52,812 nucleotides of DNA from Andreesenia sp964489735 (GCA_964489735.1 CAZBAL010000012.1:1-52812), one strand, 5' to 3'. Positions 34,996 to 44,238 are shown, numbered from the stretch's first letter. The notes: generated by a model from the letters alone, not told the origin. Numbers and translations: made by a program.

Positions 34996-35921
34996 GTGGT
35001 TCGGTAGAAAAATCATCATATGGTAATTATGATGGAAATATTCAATCAGAAAGCACTAATGGTAATTATGATGGAAATATTCAATCAGAAAGCACTAAAA
35101 CTAATGGTGTGATTAACAATGCTTTGAAAAATGATTATAGTATAGATAATAAAAGTGGAATGAGTTTCAATAAGAACAATAGAGTCAATTGGATAGATTT
35201 TATAAGAGGACTGGCAATCGTAAATATGGTACTTTATCATTTGATTTATGATTTAGTATATATTTACGGTTATGAAATATCCTGGTTTTCAAAAAATCCA
35301 GGTTACTATTGGCAGCAGTATATATGTTGGAGCTTTATAATGGTTTCTGGGATATCTATGAGTTTCAGTAAAGATAATTTAAAGCGTGGAACTAGAATAA
35401 TGCTTCTAGCTTTATTGATAACTGCGGTAACTACAGCTGCTGGACCTGAGCTTTCAATAAAGTTTGGCATATTGCATTTTATTGGTCTGGGTTTAATAAT
35501 ATCTCATTTTTTATATAATTTAATGCATAAAGTTAAATCATCCATAGGGATGACTGTTTCATTTATGGTGTTTATTACTACAAAATATATGGTATATAAC
35601 TCAAATCAGTTTTTTGAATATTTTATTAGTGAGCAAACCGCTTCAGACTTAATTTATAGACTAAGAAGTGTAAGATTCATGTTTTTATTTGGATTTCCTA
35701 ACAATAATTTCAAATCTGCAGATTACTTTCCTTTAATTCCTTGGTTGTTTTTACTTTGGACCGGATACTTTATCGGAAAATGGATTAAAAGTAATCTCTA
35801 TATGGTTAAAAAAATTGATATAGGGGAGAATATAGTTTCTAAAATTGGAAGACACAGCCTTAAGATATATATATTGCATCAGATTATTATAATGGCTGCA
35901 TTGCAGATAATATTAAAATGA
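34992..35921 (+). CDS. HGSNAT/DUF1624-type multi-pass membrane protein
   Basis: This 309-residue protein matches the heparan-alpha-glucosaminide N-acetyltransferase-like domain: RVNWIDFIRGLAIVNMVLYH is the hallmark first helix with the catalytic-region histidine, followed by about seven helices, GILHFIGLGLIISHF, FPLIPWLFLLWTGYFIG and IYILHQIIIM at the end. The TTG at 34992 overlaps the uvrB stop (TTGA), suggesting translational coupling. The first 56 residues are hydrophilic and hold a 13-residue tandem repeat; a later ATG at 35160 would skip them but has a poor ribosome site. In bacteria the substrate is unknown; acyl transfer to a surface sugar is a guess. Confidence 0.78.
   Translation: MSGSVEKSSYGNYDGNIQSESTNGNYDGNIQSESTKTNGVINNALKNDYSIDNKSGMSFNKNNRVNWIDFIRGLAIVNMVLYHLIYDLVYIYGYEISWFSKNPGYYWQQYICWSFIMVSGISMSFSKDNLKRGTRIMLLALLITAVTTAAGPELSIKFGILHFIGLGLIISHFLYNLMHKVKSSIGMTVSFMVFITTKYMVYNSNQFFEYFISEQTASDLIYRLRSVRFMFLFGFPNNNFKSADYFPLIPWLFLLWTGYFIGKWIKSNLYMVKKIDIGENIVSKIGRHSLKIYILHQIIIMAALQIILK
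35022..35099 (+). repeat. 39-base tandem repeat in the start of the DUF1624 gene
   Basis: Two adjacent 39-base units, 35022-35060 and 35061-35099, are identical except for the last base. Each encodes GNYDGNIQSEST plus N or K. Being a multiple of three, copy change would keep the frame. Confidence 0.93.
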
Positions 35922-35923
35922 AA

Positions 35924-35957
35924 TAAAGCTAGCGGAAATAGAAATCCGCTAGCTTTA
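35924..35957. terminator. bidirectional hairpin terminator
   Basis: TAAAGCTAGCGGA pairs perfectly with TCCGCTAGCTTTA around an eight-base loop. It lies between the convergent DUF1624 and molbindin genes. The tract on the minus-strand side is T-rich, and a weaker one follows on the plus side. Confidence 0.82.
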
Positions 35958-36060
35958 AATATTTAAATCCGATTGTCTTAAATGTCTTAATTTTTTAGTC
36001 TTAATTGGAATATCTAAAATTTTAATACAGAAAAAACCTAGTCAATAATAATTCGTTCGA

Positions 36061-36267
36061 CTATTTTATGAACATTACTGAAGTAGCTTTAACTAATGCA
36101 GTAATTTCATCTCCTACTTTAATTCCCATTTCTTCAACAGAACCTTTAGTGATAACACCTACTACTCTGTCTCCACCTTTAGTTTCTATTTCAACTTCAC
36201 ATGTTACCATACCTTCAACGATATTTACTACTTTTCCTGCTAATTTGTTTCTACCTGTAATTTGCAT
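36061..36267 (-). CDS. molbindin, single TOBE-domain molybdate-binding protein
   Basis: This 68-residue leftward protein is one TOBE/Mop domain: MQITGRNKLAGKVVNIVEG, then CEVEIETKGGDRVVGVITKG and a final VGDEITALVKATSVMF. Such molbindins form ring-shaped hexamers that store molybdate or tungstate in the cytoplasm. AGGAGG lies before the ATG. No modABC transporter or molybdenum cofactor gene is in the window, and the opposite-strand frame here is only a shadow. Confidence 0.88.
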   Translation of the reverse strand: MQITGRNKLAGKVVNIVEGMVTCEVEIETKGGDRVVGVITKGSVEEMGIKVGDEITALVKATSVMFIK

Positions 36268-36636
36268 TTCCTATTCCTCCTGTATAATTATTATTTATTC
36301 ACTATATCAAGTGAACTGGTCTCTATATACATTACCACCAATAATATATTTTAAACAATATATTATTTATAGTATATTGAGTATTTTACAGTGCTTCATA
36401 TGTAAAAAGATTACAGTTTTATAGCATTAACCTATGTATTTACTCTTAATTATAGCTAAAAACAATCAAAACAGTATTTATATTTTATTAAAAAATGTAT
36501 TTATATAAAGATATCTAGAATAAATCTACAGTTAAGAGCATAAACCATGAATTTACAAAATATTTGATTTATTATTTTATTAGTAGTAAAATAAACATAT
36601 ATTCACTAACATATATTCATCGAGAGGTGGTATTAA
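36268..36636. other. 369-base AT-rich gap between molbindin and uvrA
   Basis: It holds the leftward molbindin promoter at its left end. The rest is AT-rich with several ATATTCA-type repeats (ATATATTCAC, ATATATTCAT near 36598-36620) and no convincing gene. I find no clear LexA box (GAACN4GTTC type) before uvrA. Confidence 0.6.
36301..36309 (-). promoter_or_regulatory. extended -10 promoter box for the molbindin gene
   Basis: Read on the minus strand this is TGATATAGT, about 35 bases before the start codon. Confidence 0.5.
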
Positions 36637-39459
36637 TTGAAGGATAAAATAATAGTTAGAGGTGCAAAACAGCACAATCTTAAAAATATAGATCTTGAAA
36701 TTCCTAGAGATAAGTTTATAGTTTTCACAGGACTAAGCGGTTCTGGAAAGTCCTCTCTTGCATTTGATACTATATATGCAGAGGGACAGAGAAGGTATGT
36801 TGAGAGCCTGTCATCGTATGCAAGACAGTTCTTGGGTCAGATGGATAAGCCTGATATTGAATATATAGAAGGACTATCTCCTTCTATTTCAATTGATCAG
36901 AAGACAACAAGTAAAAATCCAAGATCGACTGTTGGAACGGTTACTGAAATATATGACTACCTGAGGCTCTTATTTGCAAGAATTGGAACTCCGTATTGTC
37001 CAAAGTGTGGAAAGCCTATAACATCACAGACGGTTGATCAGATGGTAGACCAGATAATGGAATTAGAAAATAGAACTAGAATTCAGATATTAGCTCCCGT
37101 AGTAAGAGGTCAGAAAGGGCAGCACAAAAAGATAATTGAGAATATCAAAAAAGAAGGCTATGTAAGGCTGAGGGTTGACGGAGAGACTAGAGAGGTCAGC
37201 GAAGAGATTAAATTAGAAAAAACAAAGAAACATGATATAGAGGTTGTAATAGATAGACTCATAATAAAAGAGGATATTGAGAAGAGGTTGACTGACTCTA
37301 TAGAGACAGCTCTGAAACTATCAGATGGACTTCTATTAGTAGATATTATTGATGGTGAGGAGATTCTGTTCAGTCAGAAGTTTGCATGTATTGACTGTAA
37401 TATAGCTATTGGAGAAATATCTCCAAGAATGTTCTCATTTAATAATCCATTAGGAATGTGTCCAGAGTGTAGTGGACTGGGCAGTCATATGAATGTAGAT
37501 CCTGAGCTTGTTCTTCCTAATAGAGAACTTTCAATAAAAGAAGGTGCCATAGCACCATTCGAAGGAACGACAGAAGATGGATATTATTTCAGAGCTTTCA
37601 GAGCTATAGCGGAGAAGTATAAATTTCCTCTAGACAAGCCAATAAAAGAGGCACCGGAAGCCTTAATAGAGGACATACTTTATGGGACAGACAATAGAGA
37701 AATCAAATTCAAGTTTGACAGCAGATTTGGAGGATGGAAAGAATACACTGGAAGATTTGAGGGAGTTATTCCAAATCTTCAAAGAAGATACAGAGAGACA
37801 AACTCTGATGTGATGAGAGAAAAGATAGAGGATTTTATGAGTACCAATAGGTGTCCTAAGTGCAATGGAGCAAGGCTTAGAGAAGAAGCGCTATCTGTAA
37901 AGATTGGTGATATAAATATTTATGAATTCACATATATGTCGATTGGAAAAGAGTTAGAATTTTTAGATAGCCTGAATCTTACTGAAAGACAGAAAATAAT
38001 AGGTGAGCAGCTTCTAATTGAGATAAAGAACAGATTAGGTTTCTTAATGAATGTCGGGCTTGACTACTTGACACTTTCAAGAGAAGCGGGAACCTTGTCA
38101 GGTGGTGAAGCACAGAGAATAAGACTGGCAACACAAATCGGTGCTAAGCTCGTTGGAGTATTATATGTACTGGATGAGCCAAGTATTGGACTGCATCAGA
38201 GAGATAATGATAGATTGCTCGCTACCCTCAGAGAGCTTACAGATTTAGGAAATACTCTGATCGTGGTTGAACACGATGAGGATACAATGTATGCAGCAGA
38301 TCATATAGTAGACATAGGGCCGGGAGCGGGAATAAATGGTGGTGAAATAGTTGCTCAGGGTAATGTCGATGAAATAAAGTCTAATAAAAATTCTTTGACA
38401 GGAGACTATCTTTCTGGGAGAAAGAAGATATTGGTTCCAAAAGAAAGAAGAACTTCAAATGGAAATACCATTTCTGTTAGAGGTGCAGAGGAAAATAATC
38501 TTAAGAAAGTGGATATAGATTTTCCGTTAGGTGTATTCACTTCTGTGACAGGAGTTTCAGGTTCAGGTAAGAGTACTTTGGTGAATGAAATATTGTACAA
38601 AGGACTTCATCAGAAGCTTCACAAGGGAAAACTTAAGCCTGGAAAGCATAAGTCAATAAAAGGGCATGAAAATATAGATAAAATTATAGAGATAGACCAA
38701 TCACCTATAGGAAGAACCCCTAGATCAAATCCTGCAACTTATACGGGGGTATTCGATGGAATCAGAGATCTTTTTGCTATGACTAACGAAGCAAAAGAGA
38801 GAGGTTATAAAAAAGGAAGATTCAGCTTCAATGTCAAAGGCGGCAGATGTGAAGCTTGTAAGGGTGATGGGATAGTAAAAATAGAAATGCATTTTTTATC
38901 AGATGTCTACGTGCCATGTGAGGTTTGTAATGGTAAGAGATATAACAGGGAAACACTTCAAGTTAAGTACAAAGGTAAAAACATAGCTGAAGTACTGGAT
39001 ATGACAGTAGATGAAGCTGTTGATTTTTTTGAAGCTATTCCTACGGTTAACAGAAAGCTGAAAGTAATGCAGGAAGTTGGGCTAGGATATATAAAACTGG
39101 GACAGCCATCAACTCAACTGTCGGGTGGAGAGGCTCAGAGGGTTAAACTATCTACTGAGCTGAGTAAGAGAAGTACAGGAAGAACGATGTATATACTGGA
39201 TGAACCTACGACAGGGCTTCATACTGCAGATGTCCATAAACTGATAAATGTATTGAACAAACTTGTAGATGGTGGAAATACGATCGTTGTCATCGAACAT
39301 AATCTGGATGTTATAAAAATATCTGATTATATAATAGATTTAGGACCTGAAGGCGGAGATGGTGGTGGCACATTAGTCGCAGCTGGAACGCCAGAAGAGA
39401 TTGCGAACTGTAAGAATTCATATACTGGCAAGTTTTTAAAGCATGTACTAAGTAAATAG
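36637..39459 (+). CDS. uvrA: excinuclease ABC subunit UvrA
   Basis: UvrA is the damage-sensing ATPase that loads UvrB. The TTG at 36637 follows GAGAGGTGG. The 940-residue protein has two ABC ATPase modules: Walker A GLSGSGKSSLAFDT near residue 32 and GVSGSGKSTLVNE near 642, with signature motifs LSGGEAQRIRLA and LSGGEAQRVKLS. Zinc-binding pairs are CPKCGKPI, the CxxC repeats around CNIAIGEISPRMF and CPECSGLG, and CEACKGDGI with CEVCNGKRY. Length and order are normal. Confidence 0.97.
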   Translation: MKDKIIVRGAKQHNLKNIDLEIPRDKFIVFTGLSGSGKSSLAFDTIYAEGQRRYVESLSSYARQFLGQMDKPDIEYIEGLSPSISIDQKTTSKNPRSTVGTVTEIYDYLRLLFARIGTPYCPKCGKPITSQTVDQMVDQIMELENRTRIQILAPVVRGQKGQHKKIIENIKKEGYVRLRVDGETREVSEEIKLEKTKKHDIEVVIDRLIIKEDIEKRLTDSIETALKLSDGLLLVDIIDGEEILFSQKFACIDCNIAIGEISPRMFSFNNPLGMCPECSGLGSHMNVDPELVLPNRELSIKEGAIAPFEGTTEDGYYFRAFRAIAEKYKFPLDKPIKEAPEALIEDILYGTDNREIKFKFDSRFGGWKEYTGRFEGVIPNLQRRYRETNSDVMREKIEDFMSTNRCPKCNGARLREEALSVKIGDINIYEFTYMSIGKELEFLDSLNLTERQKIIGEQLLIEIKNRLGFLMNVGLDYLTLSREAGTLSGGEAQRIRLATQIGAKLVGVLYVLDEPSIGLHQRDNDRLLATLRELTDLGNTLIVVEHDEDTMYAADHIVDIGPGAGINGGEIVAQGNVDEIKSNKNSLTGDYLSGRKKILVPKERRTSNGNTISVRGAEENNLKKVDIDFPLGVFTSVTGVSGSGKSTLVNEILYKGLHQKLHKGKLKPGKHKSIKGHENIDKIIEIDQSPIGRTPRSNPATYTGVFDGIRDLFAMTNEAKERGYKKGRFSFNVKGGRCEACKGDGIVKIEMHFLSDVYVPCEVCNGKRYNRETLQVKYKGKNIAEVLDMTVDEAVDFFEAIPTVNRKLKVMQEVGLGYIKLGQPSTQLSGGEAQRVKLSTELSKRSTGRTMYILDEPTTGLHTADVHKLINVLNKLVDGGNTIVVIEHNLDVIKISDYIIDLGPEGGDGGGTLVAAGTPEEIANCKNSYTGKFLKHVLSK

Positions 39460-39510
39460 TTAATATTTGCAAAGGTTTGCCTTTTGATATTATACAAGTT
39501 TTTGAAACTA

Positions 39511-39519
39511 TGATATAAT
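39511..39519 (+). promoter_or_regulatory. extended -10 promoter box before the nitroreductase-like gene
   Basis: TGATATAAT lies about 55 bases before the GTG at 39573. It suggests separate transcription from uvrA. Confidence 0.5.
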
Positions 39520-39572
39520 TAGTTTAATTGAAACTAATGAAAAATATTATCTTATTAGAGGGAGGACAAGCT

Positions 39573-40382
39573 GTGCAAACAATTACAAATTTTTTACAGA
39601 ACAGAAAGTCGGTTAGGGAGTTTAGAGATAAAAAAGCTAACGCAGAGACAATAGATAGAATTAAGTCAGCAATAGAACAGATCAGAAATGAGTCAAGTGA
39701 AAAGGCTGTTGAATTCAATTTCTATGAGGATGGTAAATCTATTGCAAAAGAGTTAAAAGGTGTAGGAGGATATAGCGGAGTAATGATAGAAAGTCCTCAC
39801 TATATTGGGCTTGAGTTCTTGAACGATGATCCTAAGACTACGCTATATGGAGCATATTATATGGAGAAGCTTATTACTCTAATAACTGAAATTGAACTGG
39901 ATACTTGCTGGGTTACTGTCAAGGGTGTGGCTGACAGTACTCTTAATAGATATAATGGGAAAGTGGACTTCCTGCTTGCATTAGGTTATCCTAAGATTAA
40001 AATACCATTCTTTACTGAGCCGGAAACGGAATCAGAGAGATTATCAGTAACTGATATAGTATATAAGGATGAGGTTGAGAATCCGATTGAGCCAGAAGAG
40101 TTACAGAACATGAGACTTACGGATGTGTTCTTTAACCTAAGATATGCTCCGTCAAGCTATAATACGCAACCTTGGAGATTCCTAATAAAAGATCACAAAG
40201 TTACTTTACTTTATAGCCACATAGGTGCTGAATCTCCTAGATATGTTGATATTGGGATTGTTATGTACTATTTTGAAGCACTTGCTAACTCAAAAGGAAT
40301 TATTGGAGCTTGGAAACTTATAGATGGAGAAATAGAAGGAAGCGAGGCTAGTTATACTAAAATAGCTCAGTTTGCTATATAG
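39573..40382 (+). CDS. nitroreductase-family flavoprotein-like protein
   Basis: The start is GTG 39573, six bases after GAGGGAGG; the frame opens earlier at 39528 but that would place the ribosome site inside the gene. The 269-residue protein has the nitroreductase opening (FLQNRKSVREFRDKKA) that binds FMN, YGAYYMEKLITLITEIELDTCWV and LALGYPKIK. A second half, beginning RLTDVFFNLRYAPSSYNTQPW, repeats the NRxSxR...PSSxNxQPW pattern that normally lies near the N-terminus. It belongs to the long two-part (TM1586-like) nitroreductase group. The substrate is unknown. Confidence 0.82.
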   Translation: MQTITNFLQNRKSVREFRDKKANAETIDRIKSAIEQIRNESSEKAVEFNFYEDGKSIAKELKGVGGYSGVMIESPHYIGLEFLNDDPKTTLYGAYYMEKLITLITEIELDTCWVTVKGVADSTLNRYNGKVDFLLALGYPKIKIPFFTEPETESERLSVTDIVYKDEVENPIEPEELQNMRLTDVFFNLRYAPSSYNTQPWRFLIKDHKVTLLYSHIGAESPRYVDIGIVMYYFEALANSKGIIGAWKLIDGEIEGSEASYTKIAQFAI

Positions 40383-40451
40383 TAGCATTTCAGCCCAAGT
40401 GATTGTTTTTAAATATAAAGTTTAATAATATTTATATAGGTATATAAATGT

Positions 40452-40496
40452 CTGGAGATGAATATAGAATTATTCTATAGACATCTCCAGTTTTTT
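40452..40496 (+). terminator. long terminator after the nitroreductase-like gene
   Basis: CTGGAGATG pairs with CATCTCCAG, with inner pairing of ATATAGAAT and the following TTCTATAG, then six T. The 258-base space before uvrC otherwise shows no gene. Confidence 0.9.
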
Positions 40497-40640
40497 GTAA
40501 AAATATAATAGTCAAATTTAGATATATAAATAAGAAGGCTGTTCTATATTAGTACTATTACAGAATTATGTAAAAAGTTAGTAATACAGTAGTATATGAG
40601 ATTGTGAAAAAAGAAGTTATTATGAGAGGGGGTTAAGTTT

Positions 40641-42509
40641 ATGTTTGATATAAAAGAAGAGTTGAAAATGGTTCCCAAGCTTCCAGGAGTCTATATAATG
40701 AAGAATGATATGTCTGAGATTATTTATGTTGGGAAGGCGATTTCCTTAAAGAACAGACTTAGCCAGTATTTCCAGTCTCAAAAAAATCAGCCTCCAAAAG
40801 TAAAATCAATGGTAAAAAACATTTCCAGCTTTGAGTACATCATTACTGATAAAGAAATAGAAGCACTGATTTTGGAAGCAAATCTGATAAAAAAACATAA
40901 GCCTAGATATAATATACTACTGAGGGATGATAAGCAGTACCCATTTATATCTATAAATTTGAAAGAGAAGTTTCCTAGAATTAAAAAAGTTAGAAAAATG
41001 GTGAGAGATGGTTCCAGATACTTTGGGCCATTCACTAACGTAACGGCGTTAAATGACACGATAGAGACCATACTGGAAATATATCCGATCAGGACATGTA
41101 ACTTGAATTTGGATTTTGGAAAAAGACTTTCAAGACCATGTTTGAACTACTTTATAGATAAGTGTAAAGGACCTTGTTTCAAGGATATAGATGAAAAAGA
41201 GTATACGGATATGATTCAGGAGATTATCATGTTCCTCAATGGCAAGGAAGACAAGCTTACAGAAATTATAGAAAAGAAGATGAAGGAAGCTTCAGCAAAA
41301 CTGGAGTTTGAAAAGGCAGCAGTTTACAGAGACCGAATAGAGTCCTTAAAGATCGTTAGAGAAAGGCAAAAGATTGTCTATAATGTTGAAGACAATCAGG
41401 ATGTAATTGGTATGGCTAGAGGAGTTGATGAAAGCTGCATTCAGGTATTCTTTATTAGAGGCGGTAAGATAATTGGAAGAGAGTTCTATATGATTGATAA
41501 TACTGAAGGACTTGAGAAAAAGGACATCCTGCTTTCATTTATGAAACAGTACTATCTAACAGCGGCAAATATTCCTCACGAAATTTTGATTGAAGAAGAA
41601 GTTAGTGAAGCAAAGCTGATAGAGGAATGGCTGTCGGAGAAGAGAGGCTCAAAAGTAACAATCAGAGTGCCGCAAAAAGGAGATAAGAATGCACTCATGG
41701 AAATGGTTAAAATGAATGCATTCGAAGAGCTTAAGCGAAATGAAACAAAAATCAGACAGAGAAGACCTACCAACATAGAGAATATTGAAGAACTTAGAAA
41801 GTGCTTGGGTCTTGAGAAAAAACTTGAAAGGATAGAGGCTTACGATATATCTAATACACAGGGAGTAAACTCTGTTGGATCTATGGTTGTTTTCAACAAT
41901 GGTGTTCAGAGCAGGAAAGATTACCGGAAGTTTAAGATTAAATACGTGAGTGGACCTGATGACTACAGTTCTTTGGAAGAAGTTTTAGAGAGAAGGTTTA
42001 GAAGAGGACTGGATGAAATAGAGAGTATAAGGAAAAAAGAGATAAATATTGAGAATTTTTCTATTTTTCCTGATCTTATAGTTATGGACGGTGGAAAAGG
42101 GCAGGTTAATGTCGCTCTGAATCTGCTTAAGAAACTGGGTCTTGATATTCCGGTGTGTGGTCTAGTAAAAGATGATTTTCACAGGACTAGAGGAATAATA
42201 TATGAAAATAAAGAGATAAAAGTCAATCAAAGAACAGCTTTGTTTAGGTTCATTACTAGAATCCAGGATGAGGCTCATAGATTTGCATTGGATTATCATA
42301 GAGAGCTACTCAATAAGAACATGATAAAGTCGGCTTTGGACATGATACCGACAATCGGTGAGGTAAGGAAGAAAAACCTGTTAAAACAGTTTGGATCAAT
42401 TGATAATATAAAAAAAGCAAGCGTAGAAGAATTAAGAGATACACCAGGTATGAATATAAAATCAGCTGAGGAAGTCTATAATTTTTTTAATGCAAAGGAG
42501 TTGAGATAG
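40641..42509 (+). CDS. uvrC: excinuclease ABC subunit UvrC
   Basis: UvrC makes both incisions in nucleotide excision repair. The 622-residue protein has the N-terminal GIY-YIG nuclease (GVYIMKNDMSEIIYVGKA), a four-cysteine-like segment (PIRTCNLNL, RPCLNYFIDKCKGPC), the UVR motif LEFEKAAVYRDRIESL that meets UvrB, the RNase H-like nuclease (YDISNTQGVNSVGSMVVF, DLIVMDGGKGQVN, LVKDDFHRT) and a C-terminal helix-hairpin-helix (IPTIGEVRKKNLLKQFGS). GAGAGGGGG precedes the ATG. hprK follows after two bases. Confidence 0.96.
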   Translation: MFDIKEELKMVPKLPGVYIMKNDMSEIIYVGKAISLKNRLSQYFQSQKNQPPKVKSMVKNISSFEYIITDKEIEALILEANLIKKHKPRYNILLRDDKQYPFISINLKEKFPRIKKVRKMVRDGSRYFGPFTNVTALNDTIETILEIYPIRTCNLNLDFGKRLSRPCLNYFIDKCKGPCFKDIDEKEYTDMIQEIIMFLNGKEDKLTEIIEKKMKEASAKLEFEKAAVYRDRIESLKIVRERQKIVYNVEDNQDVIGMARGVDESCIQVFFIRGGKIIGREFYMIDNTEGLEKKDILLSFMKQYYLTAANIPHEILIEEEVSEAKLIEEWLSEKRGSKVTIRVPQKGDKNALMEMVKMNAFEELKRNETKIRQRRPTNIENIEELRKCLGLEKKLERIEAYDISNTQGVNSVGSMVVFNNGVQSRKDYRKFKIKYVSGPDDYSSLEEVLERRFRRGLDEIESIRKKEINIENFSIFPDLIVMDGGKGQVNVALNLLKKLGLDIPVCGLVKDDFHRTRGIIYENKEIKVNQRTALFRFITRIQDEAHRFALDYHRELLNKNMIKSALDMIPTIGEVRKKNLLKQFGSIDNIKKASVEELRDTPGMNIKSAEEVYNFFNAKELR

Positions 42510-42511
42510 GG

Positions 42512-43456
42512 TTGTACAGTGTCGACTTATATGATCTTATTAGTGAAATAGATTTAAAAATAGTATATAGACCAATGGATGTCGAAAAAATAGCTGTTTC
42601 AGGAATCGAAATTAACAGGCCTGGACTTCAGTTGACGGGATTCTATCAAGATTTTTTTCCTTCGAGGATTCAAGTGCTCGGAGAACAAGAAAAAGAATAT
42701 CTGCTTTCACTTGATCAGAAAACCAGATATGAAAGATTAGATAGGTTGTTTTCGTCATCAATTCCGGCATTTATTATAGCTAACAATATATATTCTTTTC
42801 CTGAGATAAATGAATTAGCTATGAAACATGAGGTACTGGTTTTAAAGACTGAACTTCCAACTAGTAGATTCATCAGCAAAATAATAGGATATCTTGAGGA
42901 TGTATTGGCTCCAAGTACCACAATGCATGGAGTTCTGCTAGAAGTTTTCGGTATGGGAGTAATAATAACAGGAAAAAGCGGTATAGGTAAATCAGAGGTT
43001 GCCTTAGAACTTATAAAGCTGGGACATAGACTTGTAGCTGATGATGCAGTGGAGATAAAGAAGATAGATGATATGTTAAGAGGGACATCACCTGCTTTAA
43101 TCAAGCATTTTATGGAGATACGAGGCATTGGTATAATCGATGTCACAATGTTGTACGGAGTTGGTGCGGTAAAAACTTGGGAAATGATTGATTTAATGGT
43201 AGAACTTGAAGACTGGGATGAGGATAAAGAGTATGATCGACTTGGTATAGAGGAACAAACAATAGACATACTTGGAATTCAGACTCCTAAGGTCACCGTT
43301 CCTGTAAGGCCGGGACGTCATTTAGCTATGATAGTCGAGGTTGCAGCTAGAAATACTAGAATGAAGCAGTTTGGACATAATGCTGCTGAAGAACTGGATA
43401 AAAAGTTAAGAGAAGATATAGAGCTTAGAAAGAAAACATATAACTGGGAGGAGTGA
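42512..43456 (+). CDS. hprK: HPr kinase/phosphorylase
   Basis: HprK phosphorylates HPr at serine to control carbon catabolite repression, and reverses it. The 314-residue protein starts at TTG 42512, with AAAGGAG inside the end of uvrC. The P-loop is GKSGIGKSEVALEL near residue 155, followed by RLVADDAVEIKK, the HPr-K/P signature EIRGIGIIDV, and the C-terminal VPVRPGRHLAMIVEVAARN. These are the diagnostic Firmicute features. The uvrC-hprK-PHP order is tight, so the three are likely one operon. Confidence 0.95.
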   Translation: MYSVDLYDLISEIDLKIVYRPMDVEKIAVSGIEINRPGLQLTGFYQDFFPSRIQVLGEQEKEYLLSLDQKTRYERLDRLFSSSIPAFIIANNIYSFPEINELAMKHEVLVLKTELPTSRFISKIIGYLEDVLAPSTTMHGVLLEVFGMGVIITGKSGIGKSEVALELIKLGHRLVADDAVEIKKIDDMLRGTSPALIKHFMEIRGIGIIDVTMLYGVGAVKTWEMIDLMVELEDWDEDKEYDRLGIEEQTIDILGIQTPKVTVPVRPGRHLAMIVEVAARNTRMKQFGHNAAEELDKKLREDIELRKKTYNWEE

Positions 43457-43460
43457 TTCT

Positions 43461-44186
43461 GTGAGACTAGAAGTTGAAACGCATTGTCATACTGTTGCAA
43501 GTGGACATGCCTACAGTACGATACAGGAGATAATGGTTGTGGCTAAAGACAAAAATATTAGAGCGGTAGCAATAACCGATCATGGTCCAAGTATGCCTGG
43601 AGCATCAGATATTTACAATATAATAAACCAGAGAGTTATACCGGATTCAATCTATGGAGTTGATGTGCTTAAAGGTGTAGAGGCGAATATTATAGATTAT
43701 GATGGGAATCTGGATTTAGAAGATAAAATCTTAGAGAACTTAGACTTGGTAATTGCATCTCTTCATAGCATAACCATAGAGCCTGGAACTGAAGAAGAAA
43801 ACACAAGGGCAATATTGAAGGCTATGGAAAATCCTAATGTGGATATAATAGCACATCCTGGAAATCCGATGTTTCCAATAGATCAAGAAGCAATGGTAAA
43901 AAAAGCAATCGAAACCAACACATTAATAGAAATAAATAATAGCTCCTTTCTATCGAGTAGGAAAGGAAGTAGAGATAACTGTATAGAAATAGCAAAAATT
44001 TGTAAAGAATTAGGTGCGAAAATTGCATGCGGTAGCGATGCTCATATTTCATTTGATGTCTGCAGGACCGATAAAACGGCAGAAGTAATAGATTTAGTCG
44101 GCTTTCCAGAGGAACAAATAATAAACTTAAATTATGATAATTTTAAAAAATACTTGTCAGAAAAAGGGAAGAAAAGATTCAAATAA
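43461..44186 (+). CDS. PHP-domain phosphoesterase, YcdX-like
   Basis: This 241-residue protein has the four PHP motifs: THCHTVASGHAYSTI, ITDHGPSMPG, IASLHS, and IIAHPGNP, plus a final CGSDAHISFDVCR. These histidines and aspartates bind metals (three zinc ions in E. coli YcdX). The set and length match the YcdX-type phosphatases. It starts at GTG 43461 behind GGGAGGAGTGA, five bases after hprK. The substrate is not known. Confidence 0.9.
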   Translation: MRLEVETHCHTVASGHAYSTIQEIMVVAKDKNIRAVAITDHGPSMPGASDIYNIINQRVIPDSIYGVDVLKGVEANIIDYDGNLDLEDKILENLDLVIASLHSITIEPGTEEENTRAILKAMENPNVDIIAHPGNPMFPIDQEAMVKKAIETNTLIEINNSSFLSSRKGSRDNCIEIAKICKELGAKIACGSDAHISFDVCRTDKTAEVIDLVGFPEEQIINLNYDNFKKYLSEKGKKRFK

Positions 44187-44238
44187 ATAAGGTTAATAAG
44201 ATAGAAAAAGGGTATCTATAGTATGGTAGAGAAATGTT

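Noticed and set aside
36068..36424. Rightward 118-codon frame opposite the molbindin gene
   Set aside because: It is a mirror of the molbindin codons with no ribosome site; the leftward gene has AGGAGG and a clear TOBE domain.
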